DNA of 32,598 bases from Vicinamibacterales bacterium (lineage in GTDB: Bacteria; Acidobacteriota; Vicinamibacteria; Vicinamibacterales; UBA8438), in NCBI GenBank assembly GCA_937766455.1, contig CALLXD010000009.1, positions 1 to 32,598 of the forward strand, given 5' to 3'. The position numbers and the translations under genes are program-made. The notes beneath the pieces are model-generated. The model was given only the letters and a program-made list of their open reading frames with translations. It did not search any database and was not told the origin of the DNA. The first letter of the stretch is position 1, and every line of letters begins with the position of its first letter. This document shows positions 7,353 to 15,224 of the stretch, piece by piece.

Positions 7353-8360
7353 ATGGATGAAGCGCCAGTCATTTCCGTTCGCCACCTGACCAAGCGGTAC
7401 GCCGATTGTGTCGCGGTCAATGACATCTCGTTCGATGTTCAGCCGGGCGAGATCTTCGGTATCGTCGGGCCGAACGGCGCCGGCAAGACCAGCGCCATCG
7501 AGTCGGTCATGGGGCTGCGGTGGCCCTACGCCGGTGAGGTACGCGTGCTGGGCCTCGATCCCCATCGTCAGCGAACACAGCTGGCCGAGCGCATCGGTAT
7601 GCAGCTCCAGCAGGCTGAACTCCCCAGGCGCTTGAAGGTCCGCGAATTGCTGGACTTGTTCGCATCGTTCTACCAGCACGCCGTCCCGTATGAACCGTTG
7701 TTGAAGACCTGGGGCCTCTGGGAAAAGCGCCACAACGTGTTCGAAGCCCTGTCGGGCGGTCAGAAACAACGTCTCTTTATCGCGCTGGCGCTGCTGAATG
7801 ACCCCGAGCTGGTGTTTCTCGATGAATTGACCACGGGGCTGGACCCCCAGGCGCGACGACAAACCTGGGATCTCGTTCGCGACATCCGCGCACAGGGGAA
7901 GACGGTCGTGCTCGTCACCCACTTCATGGAGGAGGCGCAAACGCTGTGCGACCACGTCGCGATCGTGGATGGAGGGCAGATCGTGGCCCTCGACGCGCCT
8001 GACGGTTTGCTTACCCATATCGATCGCGAGCGCGGGGTTGTCTTCGACCACCAACCGGAGTTGGCGCTGGCGTCCCTCGAGGCGCTGCCAGCGGTCGAGC
8101 GCGTCACGCGTGAGCACGGCATGGTGAAGGTCTTCGGTCGGCCGACAACCTGTAGCCGGATCTCCGGTAGAGCGGAGACCGCGACATGTGCGCCTGGGCC
8201 AGGTCAGACGCCGTCGCGCGCGCGGCTCGTGCTGCCCTGGTCCCGCCCCGCGGAGTGCTACGATGGCACCCTGAACGCGGTTGCATCTAGCGTCAGCGGG
8301 GGAGACCCCCCGGCTCTGCCGGGGCGGCACCGAGAGTTTGACAATTCCGGGAATGAATGA
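7353..8360 (+). CDS. ABC transporter ATPase subunit (ABC-2 type), C-terminus lost or replaced
   Basis: The first 262 residues are a normal ABC-2-type ATPase: Walker A GPNGAGKT at 39-46, signature LSGGQ at 133-137, Walker B LVFLDE at 153-158 with the D-loop TTGLDPQ, and the H-loop His190 in VTHFMEE. These subunits power lipid, drug or polysaccharide export with a partner permease. After residue 262 (about base 8138) the family's usual tail (ending in 'LEDVFL..LTG') is absent. The frame runs through about 150 bases of unrelated sequence into the left end of the IS200-type element, where it stops. No permease gene follows. The 14 bases between the MITE and ATG 7353 hold no Shine-Dalgarno sequence. 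The gene looks like a remnant, possibly non-functional. Confidence 0.8.
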   Translation: MDEAPVISVRHLTKRYADCVAVNDISFDVQPGEIFGIVGPNGAGKTSAIESVMGLRWPYAGEVRVLGLDPHRQRTQLAERIGMQLQQAELPRRLKVRELLDLFASFYQHAVPYEPLLKTWGLWEKRHNVFEALSGGQKQRLFIALALLNDPELVFLDELTTGLDPQARRQTWDLVRDIRAQGKTVVLVTHFMEEAQTLCDHVAIVDGGQIVALDAPDGLLTHIDRERGVVFDHQPELALASLEALPAVERVTREHGMVKVFGRPTTCSRISGRAETATCAPGPGQTPSRARLVLPWSRPAECYDGTLNAVASSVSGGDPPALPGRHREFDNSGNE

Positions 8361-8405
8361 GGAACTCCCAGTCGTGAGCCGCCAAAGCATCACGAAAGGG
8401 AGTCC
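8361..8405 (+). promoter_or_regulatory. Stem-loop that buries the tnpA ribosome-binding site, IS copy 2
   Basis: Same sequence and pairing as the stem-loop at 4715-4759, ending three bases before ATG 8408. Confidence 0.6.
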
Positions 8406-8407
8406 CC

Positions 8408-8851
8408 ATGACGAACTATCGCAGTCTAAACCACACGAAGTGGGCGTGTCAGTATCACGTGGTGTTCATCCCGAAGTATCGGAAGAAGGCGATCTACGGC
8501 GAGTTGCGCCGGTATCTCGGGGACGTGCTTCGGCGTCTGGCGCAGCGTCGCGAGAGCGAGGTGGAGGAGGGGCATCTGATGCGCGATCACGTCCACCTCA
8601 TGTTGTCGATTCCGCCGAAGTACTCGGTGGCGGATGTCATCGGTTATATCAAGGGAAAGAGCGCGATCCACATTGCCCGGAACTTCGCGGGGCGCCCTCG
8701 CAATTTCGTCGGACAGCACTTTTGGGCTCGAGGGTACTTCGTGTCCACGGTCGGTCGAGATGAACAGGCGATTCGCGCGTACATCCAGGACCAGGAACGA
8801 GAAGATCGTCGCGTAGAGCAGCTCCGGTTGGATGAGAGCAGCCACCCGTAG
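8408..8851 (+). CDS. tnpA: IS200/IS605-family Y1 (HUH) transposase TnpA, copy 2
   Basis: A 147-residue protein identical to the transposase at 4762-5205, with HUH residues H61 and H63 and candidate nucleophile Tyr125. Intact. Confidence 0.95.
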   Translation: MTNYRSLNHTKWACQYHVVFIPKYRKKAIYGELRRYLGDVLRRLAQRRESEVEEGHLMRDHVHLMLSIPPKYSVADVIGYIKGKSAIHIARNFAGRPRNFVGQHFWARGYFVSTVGRDEQAIRAYIQDQEREDRRVEQLRLDESSHP

Positions 8852-9101
8852 GGTGGCTCAAGTGGCCGCGTAGCGGCCACGTTCCTCAGGCCGCTTTGAG
8901 CGGCTCACAACTAAAGCCCCCGGCTTTGCCGGGGGATACTTACTCGAACGTCCAGACACAACGTGCGGAACACAGGACAGCTTACCGTGGCGACCGGGAC
9001 GCGGACCAGGTCGGCGCGGGGGCACTAGTAGCGAGGCAGCAGGCGGTGCGGCGTGGGCGGCGGTGGAGCGGTTCGACCGATGCTGGCCTGGTGGGTACCT
9101 C

Positions 9102-9129
9102 GGGACGGCGGGGAGGTCCCCGCCGTCCC
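9102..9129 (-). terminator. Perfect 12-bp hairpin without U-tract after the PEGA/beta-barrel operon
   Basis: 9102-9113 and 9118-9129 are perfect reverse complements around an AGGT loop. The hairpin starts 19 bases after the stop codon at 9149. No T-run follows on either strand, so it would be a U-less ('I-shaped') terminator or an mRNA-stabilising 3' end. The rest of 8947-9148 shows nothing else I can name. Confidence 0.5.
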
Positions 9130-9148
9130 TCAACAGCCTGGGCCCAAA

Positions 9149-9838
9149 CTAAGACGGCCCGAATCGTACGCCGACGCTGAAGCTGGCGCCGTTCAGGCTG
9201 TTCCCGTCCCCGTCGCCGAAATCGCTGTTTGTCGCTCTGTAGCCGACACCAACGTCGATTCCCAGCCAGTCTGTGGCACGCGTCAGAAAGCTGACGCGGG
9301 GCTCCGCCACCGCGAACTCGTCGTAGTAGCCCCCGAATCCGCGCCCGAACCGGTGGCCAGCGCCGCGCCCGAACGGACGCCCGCCGCGGGGCAGAAACGA
9401 GAGGGCGTCGAGGTCTCCCCGGTTGCCGAACCTGGTATCAAACGGGTCTCCGAACGACACGTATCTCGTAGCCGAACCGACGCCGACGAGCGCTCCTACC
9501 GAGACGTCGAAACGACCACCCGTCTTGGTGGACCATTCGATGAGAGGGCCGAAGTAGCTGAGGTCGGTTCGGTCTCCTTCGAGCCAGTAGGCGCCGGCCC
9601 CGATCAGGAGCCGGCGGTCAAGCTGATAGCCGCCGTAGACACCCACCGCTGCCGCGAGTTCATCGTCGACCTCGGTGAGACGGAAGTCTGGCGTCACCAC
9701 CCACCCGTCATCGATTTCCTCCACGCTGAAGGCCCGCCCCGCGTCGTCGGGTGGCTGTGCAACAGCCGGAGCCGCGAACACCGTGGCCGCAGCCGCCAGG
9801 ACGAGCGGTCGGATGCGACTCTGCAGCCGCCCGGCCAT
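9149..9838 (-). CDS. Exported beta-barrel-like outer-membrane protein, hypothetical
   Basis: A 229-residue protein with a clear signal peptide (LVLAAAATVFAAPAVAQ) and alternating hydrophobic/polar strands such as VGVYGGYQLDRRLLIGAGAYW and GVGYRATNSDF, ending in SFSVGVRFGPS, which suggests a small outer-membrane beta-barrel. A Gly/Arg/Phe-rich insert (about residues 150-170) probably forms an extracellular loop. The ATG at 9838 overlaps the upstream gene's stop codon as TGATG, so translation is likely coupled; a GTG one codon earlier is the alternative. I do not recognise a named family. Its partner gene encodes a PEGA protein, so an envelope role is likely. Confidence 0.7.
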   Translation of the reverse strand: MAGRLQSRIRPLVLAAAATVFAAPAVAQPPDDAGRAFSVEEIDDGWVVTPDFRLTEVDDELAAAVGVYGGYQLDRRLLIGAGAYWLEGDRTDLSYFGPLIEWSTKTGGRFDVSVGALVGVGSATRYVSFGDPFDTRFGNRGDLDALSFLPRGGRPFGRGAGHRFGRGFGGYYDEFAVAEPRVSFLTRATDWLGIDVGVGYRATNSDFGDGDGNSLNGASFSVGVRFGPS

Positions 9839-10719
9839 CACTGTTGCTCCTCGTTGCGCGGGAGGCTCACGTTCACGGAAGTCGTCTCACCCTGGCGCAC
9901 TTCTACGTCCGTGATGTAGCGTTCATAGCCCTCGCGGCTGACTTCGATGCGATGCTGTCCAAGACCCAGTTCCAGCTCCAACTGGGCGGCGTCTGGACTG
10001 CGCCATTCCTCGCCGTCAACCAGAATGACCGCATCCGTCGGTTGCACCCGGATCGCCAGACGGCCGAAGTCCGTGACGTCTCGCGGTGCTGATGCCGAAC
10101 CCGGATCCCTACCAAACGGCGGCGCCGCGGCTTGACCCGGAGCTTGCGGTGGCGTCGCCGGCGGTGTCGGAGGCGGTGCTGTCGTCTCACCCGGTCCCAG
10201 CGGCTCCATGTCATGCTCGATGCGATAGGTCGACCCTTCGGTCAAGTACATCTGTTCCTGGATACTGCGGAATCCTTCGAGGCGAAGCTCGACATCGTGC
10301 TGACCGGCCGGCAGATGCAGCCGCTGGAAGAATCCGTCGTAGCTGTCCACGACGCCCGCGTAGTACCCGTCGACGTAGACCTCTGTGGCTTCCGGTTTGA
10401 CCTGGAGGCGCAGCGAGCCACGCTCGTAGCCGCCGTAGCCGCCGTAGTACGGGTATCCACCCCACCCGCCGTAGCCGTACGGGCCGTAGCCATAGCCGTA
10501 GACCCCGTACATGTAGGGCCGATAGCGATATGACCGAAAGGCGTAGGGTCGGTACCCGCGAGCAGGTCCGTACCGAGCGTTGGTGCGCAGTACGGGACGT
10601 GATCGGGGCGCACGGCGGACGGCGCGTCGTTGGGCGTCGACCTCCGTCGGCCACGAAAACAGCATCAGGGCGGCGGCGGCGACGCACGCCCACGTTGTGG
10701 ATCGTTTCAGAATAGACAC
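9838..10719 (-). CDS. Exported PEGA-domain protein with Tyr/Gly-rich N-terminal region
   Basis: A 293-residue protein with a signal peptide (cut after about residue 29), an Arg-rich segment, then a Tyr/Gly-rich low-complexity stretch (about 50-100) built from YGYG-like units. Two PEGA modules follow, at about 101-175 and 219-288, separated by a Pro/Ala-rich linker. Both show the typical 'V.VDG...G' and 'LPAGQHDVELRLEGF' / 'LGLGQHRIEVSREGY' patterns. PEGA domains are surface-layer or envelope-associated Ig-like folds with no known catalysis. The start is GTG 10719 with AGGAGA five bases upstream. It is the first gene of a two-gene operon with the beta-barrel-like protein. Confidence 0.85.
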   Translation of the reverse strand: MSILKRSTTWACVAAAALMLFSWPTEVDAQRRAVRRAPRSRPVLRTNARYGPARGYRPYAFRSYRYRPYMYGVYGYGYGPYGYGGWGGYPYYGGYGGYERGSLRLQVKPEATEVYVDGYYAGVVDSYDGFFQRLHLPAGQHDVELRLEGFRSIQEQMYLTEGSTYRIEHDMEPLGPGETTAPPPTPPATPPQAPGQAAAPPFGRDPGSASAPRDVTDFGRLAIRVQPTDAVILVDGEEWRSPDAAQLELELGLGQHRIEVSREGYERYITDVEVRQGETTSVNVSLPRNEEQQ

Positions 10720-11034
10720 CGGTCTCTCCTCTCCCAGGCGCGGGTATCTCTACGTTATTGCAAAGGGTGTTCCAGCTTCATGTCCTTATGTGTTGAATGG
10801 GACGCGCTCGGTCTCAGGTGCCCAAAAGTGGTGCTTTTTGGCGCCTCAACTCGTGTGCCCCTGGGCGCGGCGCCCAGCGTTCGCCCCCGTTGCTGTCCCC
10901 TGTCGCTGGCGATTGTCCACTTCGGGACACATCGAGGCCGACCGCAGCGGGCCAGACTCACGTTGTGCAACGCCGGTTGGATCCTGATGGGCCCTTGGTC
11001 CCATGGGACTCCGAGCGACCGACCGTTAGAATGA
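10720..11034. other. Intergenic region of about 315 bases without a recognised gene
   Basis: It separates the PEGA operon (leftward) from the RND remnant (rightward). I see a short hairpin CTGGGC/GCCCAG near 10861-10877, and a TAGAAT near 11027-11032 that could be a -10 box. No coding frame shows family resemblance. Confidence 0.5.
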
Positions 11035-11307
11035 CCGGAGCGCAACGCCCGCGCGGTGGAGGTCATGCAGATGAACGGTTCTGGTCGCGGTGATTCGGCG
11101 CAGCGCTGGGTTCGTCCTATTTGCTTGACGATCGTGACCACCGTGGCCGGGGTGTTGCCGCTCTGGTTTGGCGGTGGATCGATGTATGCGCCGATGACCA
11201 TCGCCATTATTTTTGGATTGATCTTCGCCACCCCGTTTACGCTCGGAGTCGTGCCAATCTTGTATTCGCGGTTCTTCCGGGTGAGCTTCAAGGGGTTCGT
11301 GTACTGA
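11035..11307 (+). pseudogene. C-terminal remnant of an RND efflux pump inner-membrane subunit
   Basis: The open frame holds only the last two transmembrane segments of an RND (AcrB/HAE1) pump: RPICLTIVTTVAGVLPL, then MTIAIIFGLIFATPFTLG and VPILYSRFFRVSF, ending at TGA 11305-11307. It aligns by eye with the end of the intact RND gene in this window (RPIMLTSLTTFVGLGPLIL and FGVVFATFITLILVPTAYL). The preceding roughly 1000 residues are missing; upstream of 11035 there is a stop and unrelated sequence. GTG 11056 or ATG 11071 could still start an 80-residue peptide. It is most simply a deletion remnant. Confidence 0.8.
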
Positions 11308-11363
11308 CCCCCACAGTCTCCGCGACATCCCGGTCAGGTGGTCTCTGGCGCACGACGGCGGGT

Positions 11364-12635
11364 GTGCTGATCGCGAGCATGTTGGTGATCGGCATCGCCA
11401 GCACGCTGTGGTCGGTCGTGCCGCCCGTGGTGGCAGCCGTGCTGGCGTGGGCCGCCCTGACGTTGCTGTGGCCACGCCTCGGTGGTTCGCAGCGCGTGCA
11501 GGCGGTCACGTTGTCCGCCGCTGGGATCGTGGCCCTTGCGTGGGGTCTGTGGCGCGGGGCGTCCCTCAATATTGGTAACGTGCTGGGACAGAACCAGGCG
11601 ATCTTGTCGATGCTGGCGTCCATCACGCTCCTGCGCGTGTTGAATCCGCCCGTCACAGAGGGAGAGCCGGAGCTGCCCCGCGGTCGCGCGACCTACCTGC
11701 GGAGTATGGTGGGCGTGCATGCATTCGGCGCGGTGATCAACATCTCGGCCCTGATCATCATGGCCGACCGCCTGGCGCGCTCGGCCCCCCTGCAGATGAA
11801 TCAGGGCCAACTACTCAGTCGCGCGTTCACGGCGGTTGCGTTCTATTCACCGTTCATCGGTGGGGTCGCGTTGGCCCTGGACTACACGCCGGGCTCCAGT
11901 CCACTCTTGATGATGTTGTTCGGTTTCCCCCTGTCGCTGGCTGCCTTGGCGCTGCTCAGCTGGTATGCCCTGAGCGGGCGGATTGAGGACATCGACAACT
12001 TTCGCGGGTACCCGGTGCATCTCGAGAACCTGTGGCTGCCGTTGGTACTCGCCACCGTCGTGCTGCTGGGGTACAGCGTGACGGCGGAGTACTCGGTGCT
12101 GACCCTCATCACGATGCTGACCCCCGTGGTCGTGGTGGTGGCGCTCCTGGCGCAGGGCGGCCTGCCGCGTCTCCGCCGTTCGTGTGTCGACTATGTCTGT
12201 GCGCGCCTCCCGGAGATGGGCGGCGAACTGGCTCTGTTTCTGGCCGCCGGCGTGCTGGGGGCTGGGCTGGTGACCGCGTTCGCCGCGGCCGACGGGTGGA
12301 CGCCGTTTCAGCGGTTCGATGCGCTCAACGCGAGTGTGCTGCTGGTCGGCTTCTTACTGACGTCGCTGTTCTGTATTCACCCGGTGGTCGTGGTCAGCGT
12401 CGTGGTGCCGCTGGCCCAGGCGACGAGTCCGGACCCAACCTTTCTTGCCCTGACGATGGCGATGGGGTGGGGCCTGGGCTGCGCGGTGAATCCGATGTCC
12501 GGGACGAACCTGGTGCTCGGCACACGCTATGGCGTCAACAACTGGGCGATTGCGCGCAGCAACGTGGCTTTCAGCGCGACGTTGTACGTCCTTGCGGTCG
12601 GGTTGTTGTTCCTCTACGAACGTACCGTTATCTGA
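11364..12635 (+). CDS. Polytopic inner-membrane protein, transporter-like, family not recognised
   Basis: About 423 residues with about twelve hydrophobic segments. The most distinctive part is near the C-terminus, MGWGLGCAVNPMSGTNLVLG, a Gly/Pro/Ser/Asn-rich re-entrant-like stretch of the kind seen in anion or ion permeases of the ArsB/NhaD-like group; this resemblance is weak. The segment LCxHPVVVVSVVVP lies just before it. The start is uncertain. The frame is open far upstream, but there it overlaps the RND remnant in another frame and reads as nonsense. GTG 11364 and ATG 11379 are the first plausible starts before the first membrane segment, without a strong ribosome site. The gene begins 56 bases after the RND remnant and overlaps the convergent oxidoreductase gene by 22 bases at its 3' end. 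Confidence 0.7.
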   Translation: MLIASMLVIGIASTLWSVVPPVVAAVLAWAALTLLWPRLGGSQRVQAVTLSAAGIVALAWGLWRGASLNIGNVLGQNQAILSMLASITLLRVLNPPVTEGEPELPRGRATYLRSMVGVHAFGAVINISALIIMADRLARSAPLQMNQGQLLSRAFTAVAFYSPFIGGVALALDYTPGSSPLLMMLFGFPLSLAALALLSWYALSGRIEDIDNFRGYPVHLENLWLPLVLATVVLLGYSVTAEYSVLTLITMLTPVVVVVALLAQGGLPRLRRSCVDYVCARLPEMGGELALFLAAGVLGAGLVTAFAAADGWTPFQRFDALNASVLLVGFLLTSLFCIHPVVVVSVVVPLAQATSPDPTFLALTMAMGWGLGCAVNPMSGTNLVLGTRYGVNNWAIARSNVAFSATLYVLAVGLLFLYERTVI

Positions 12636-14017
12636 GCATCCGTGAGCGGCTTGAGATCCCCCAGCAACGTTGGGATCAGCTCAGAGACCGTCGGGTGGAT
12701 GTGTACCGCTCGCTGAATCACGGTGTACGGCGCCTTGGCGTACATGATATCCAGCAGGCAGTGGACGACTTCATCGCCGCCGACGCCGAGTATGGCGGCG
12801 CCGAGGATCTGCTCGGTCTCGGCGTCGACAAGGACTTTCATGAAGCCCTGTGTCTCGCCCTTCTCGACCGCGCGACCGACGCGGGTCATTGGTCTGGTGG
12901 CGACCAGCGCCGGCCGGCCCGATGCACGAACCTGGGCTTCTGTCATGCCGATTCGCCCCAGCGGCGGGTCGATGTAGAGCCCGTAGCAGTCGATGCGATC
13001 CGTCACTCGGCGTGGGTCGCCGCGCAGCAGGTTGGCCGCGACGATCTCGTAGTCGTTGTACGCGGTGTGGGTGAATGCCACGCGGCCATTGCACTCGCCC
13101 AGGGCCCACACGCCGGGCACGTTCGTCTGCAACGCATCGTCCACCTGGATGTGCCCTCGCGCGCTGTGGTCGAGACCCGCCGCGTCCAGTCCGAGGTCAT
13201 CGGTATTGGGGCGCCGGCCGACCGCGAGTAGCAGGTGCGACCCCTCGACGGTGGGCCCGCCCTCCGCGCAAGCAACACCGACCTCAAGGCGGTTGCCCTG
13301 CGGCTCGACCGTGAGACACTCGGCGTTCAACCGTACCGTCACGCCTTCCGCTTCCAGAATCTCCTGTACCGCCAGTGAGACATCTTCGGACTCCCGCCGA
13401 ATGAGGCGGTTGCCCATTTCGATCAAGGTCACCTGGCTGCCGAACCGCCGATACATCTGTGCGAACTCGAGTCCGATATACCCGCCGCCAACGATGACCA
13501 GATGATCCGGCAGCGTGTCGAGACGCATGATCCCGGAATTCGTGAGGTAGTCGACCTGGTCGAGGCCCGGTAGCGGCGGTATGTACGCCCGCGCGCCGAC
13601 ATTCACGAAGGTCTGCTCCGCCTCCAGCAGCTGGTCGCCCACCCGGACCTGGTGAGGCGTCTCGAACCGGCCATGGCCTTCCAGGACCGTGCAGTTGTCG
13701 AGGCCTTTGAGCCAGCGTTCCACCCCTTCGTTCGAGCGGCGTACGATCTCGTCTTTCCGCGCCCGGACGCGGGCCATGTCGACACGAACCTCACCGTTGA
13801 TCACGACGCCGTAGTCCGCGGCCCGGCGGGCGACATGGGCGGCGCGGGCGCTCGCGACCAGGGCCTTGGTCGGAATACAGCCGACGTTCACGCAGGTGCC
13901 GCCGAAGCGGTGGCGTTCCACGATGGCGACGCGTTTCCCCGCACCCGCGAGGTCTGCCGCCAGGGTTGGTCCCGCTTGCCCCGTGCCGATCACGATTGCG
14001 TCGTAGGTCTGCGCCAT
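12614..14017 (-). CDS. Pyridine nucleotide-disulfide oxidoreductase (mercuric reductase/dihydrolipoamide dehydrogenase-like)
   Basis: A 467-residue FAD enzyme of the class I disulfide reductases. The FAD motif is GTGQAG (11-16), the redox disulfide Cys42/Cys47 lies in GGTCVNVGCIPTK, the NAD(P) motif is VGGGYIGLEFAQ, and the C-terminal His441...Glu446 dyad is in HPTVSE. This matches dihydrolipoamide dehydrogenase and MerA/RclA-like enzymes. There is no N-terminal metal-binding domain and no vicinal C-terminal Cys pair, so it is not a standard mercuric reductase, and no 2-oxoacid dehydrogenase genes are near. The start ATG 14017 has AGAGGT six bases upstream. Its last 22 bases overlap the convergent membrane protein gene. 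Substrate unknown. Confidence 0.88.
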   Translation of the reverse strand: MAQTYDAIVIGTGQAGPTLAADLAGAGKRVAIVERHRFGGTCVNVGCIPTKALVASARAAHVARRAADYGVVINGEVRVDMARVRARKDEIVRRSNEGVERWLKGLDNCTVLEGHGRFETPHQVRVGDQLLEAEQTFVNVGARAYIPPLPGLDQVDYLTNSGIMRLDTLPDHLVIVGGGYIGLEFAQMYRRFGSQVTLIEMGNRLIRRESEDVSLAVQEILEAEGVTVRLNAECLTVEPQGNRLEVGVACAEGGPTVEGSHLLLAVGRRPNTDDLGLDAAGLDHSARGHIQVDDALQTNVPGVWALGECNGRVAFTHTAYNDYEIVAANLLRGDPRRVTDRIDCYGLYIDPPLGRIGMTEAQVRASGRPALVATRPMTRVGRAVEKGETQGFMKVLVDAETEQILGAAILGVGGDEVVHCLLDIMYAKAPYTVIQRAVHIHPTVSELIPTLLGDLKPLTDAQITVRS

Positions 14018-14076
14018 GTGCTACCTCTGCCTCGTTTCGCGTCTCGAGCCGAGTCTGACATCGCGACCCCGTGACG

Positions 14077-15129
14077 TCACCGGTCTATCGGCTCAGGGGT
14101 GCCGGCGTCCCGACCGGTGCTGCGTTGCTGGCGGGCGAAGGCGCGGAGGTCGGTGACGTGGTCGAATTCGTCCACGATCTCTTCTCCGAGAATCTCCTCC
14201 AACACATCCTCTAGCGTCACGATGCCGCTGACCGTGCCGAACTCGTCAGTCACCACCATCAGGTGCTGATGTTGCTCCAGGAACGCACGCAGGAGCTTGT
14301 CCAGTCGGGCCCCTTCGACCACGAAATGGACCGGTCGCATCAGCTGGTCGAGCGTGGTGTCGAACTGATCTTTCGCGGCGGCCTGCAAGATGTCTCGACG
14401 ATGGATGATGCCCACGACGTCGTCGGGGTCGTCGTCGTAGACCGGCACACGGCTGTGCCGCAGGAGCTGGTCGTTGGCGGCGGCGTCCGCGAGACTGGTG
14501 CTGGTCGGAAGCCTGAACAGCACTGTCCTCGGGGTCATGATCTCTGCCGCGGTCTTGCCTTCGAGCGACAGCACATTGCTGATGACGTCCGCCTCGTGTG
14601 GCTTCAGGTCGCCGGACTGCAAGCCGCGTCGCACCATGAGCAGCAGGTCCTCATCGGCGACGCGTTCGGCTCGCTGACCGGAGGCGATGAGTCGGGTCAC
14701 CCCACGGCTGAGCCAGATGATCGGCGCGAAGAGGACGACGAGGATTTCGATCGGCCTGGCCACGGGGCCCGCCAGGCGCCGAGCGTACACCACGCCTGCC
14801 GTCTTGGGGATGATCTCCGAAAACAGCAGGATCGCCAGGGTGAACGCGGCGGAAAAGTAGCCGATCGGCACCGACCCCAACACCCGGCCGGCGATGGCGC
14901 CAGCCAGCGCGGCCCCGCCGGTGTTGGCCACCGTGTTCAACGAGAGAATTGCGGCGATCGGACGGTCGACGTGCGACCGCAACCGCCGGAGAATGGCGCC
15001 GCTGGGTCGCCCGGCGCTCTCGAGCGCGTCAATCTCCGCGAGCGGGAGCGAATAGAGGACCGCCTCGAAAAGGGAGCACGCGCTGGAGGTCAGCACGACG
15101 AGCCCCACGACGACAGCTAGTTCGAGCAT
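14077..15129 (-). CDS. CNNM/CBS-domain membrane protein (HlyC/CorC-type ion transporter-like)
   Basis: A 350-residue protein. The N-terminal half is a CNNM (DUF21) membrane domain with four hydrophobic segments, the last about 127-150. It is followed by a pair of CBS modules seen in AEIMTPRTVLFRLPT, HSRVPVYDDDPDDVVGIIH and VVTDEFGTVSGIVTLEDVLEE. CNNM proteins take part in Mg2+ or Na+ transport, with CBS domains sensing nucleotides. The usual C-terminal CorC/HlyC domain is missing; the protein ends about 30 residues after the second CBS, a natural short form. It lies between hflC and the oxidoreductase on the same strand; no clear Shine-Dalgarno sequence precedes ATG 15129. Confidence 0.88.
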   Translation of the reverse strand: MLELAVVVGLVVLTSSACSLFEAVLYSLPLAEIDALESAGRPSGAILRRLRSHVDRPIAAILSLNTVANTGGAALAGAIAGRVLGSVPIGYFSAAFTLAILLFSEIIPKTAGVVYARRLAGPVARPIEILVVLFAPIIWLSRGVTRLIASGQRAERVADEDLLLMVRRGLQSGDLKPHEADVISNVLSLEGKTAAEIMTPRTVLFRLPTSTSLADAAANDQLLRHSRVPVYDDDPDDVVGIIHRRDILQAAAKDQFDTTLDQLMRPVHFVVEGARLDKLLRAFLEQHQHLMVVTDEFGTVSGIVTLEDVLEEILGEEIVDEFDHVTDLRAFARQQRSTGRDAGTPEPIDR

Positions 15130-15170
15130 GACCGTATGGTCTGGCCTCTACCCTGTTCGATGCAACCCGA

Positions 15171-15203
15171 GACGGGTGGGGCCGCTCCTTGACCCCACCC
15201 GTC
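15171..15203 (-). terminator. Perfect 11-bp hairpin without U-tract after hflC
   Basis: 15171-15181 pairs perfectly with 15193-15203. It begins 21 bases after the hflC stop codon and lies before the CNNM gene start at 15129. No T-run follows. It resembles the hairpin at 9102-9129 in position and form, so it may be a U-less terminator or processing point between hflKC and the CNNM gene. Confidence 0.45.
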
Positions 15204-15224
15204 ATACTTACCTTTCGGGCCCTT

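Larger units (their letters stand above)
8291..8946 (+). mobile_element. IS200/IS605-family insertion sequence (tnpA only), copy 2
   Basis: It matches copy 1 (4645-5300) base for base as far as I can read, including the CTAG just before it (8287-8290) and the TACTCG end. Flanks differ outside 8287-8946, which sets the boundaries. The hairpins near both ends and after tnpA are the same as in copy 1. It interrupts the region downstream of the truncated ABC ATPase. The identity implies recent transposition, or gene conversion between the copies. Confidence 0.9.

Noticed and set aside
8139..8286. Possible frameshifted ABC ATPase tail
   Set aside because: I read the other frames. One starts plausibly (ADNL) but quickly stops or turns into Arg-rich text without the usual C-terminal motif, so replacement is more likely than a single indel.
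10820..10850. CCAAAA...TTTTTGG inverted pair as a terminator
   Set aside because: The stem is A/T-only and weak, and it lies upstream, not downstream, of the nearest genes.
11121..11363. Extended N-terminus of the unknown membrane protein starting at TTG 11121
   Set aside because: That part is an out-of-frame reading of the RND remnant and has no membrane-protein character.
12614..14017. Mercury-resistance operon
   Set aside because: The flavoenzyme lacks MerA's vicinal C-terminal Cys pair and metal-binding domain, and no merR, merT or merP is near.
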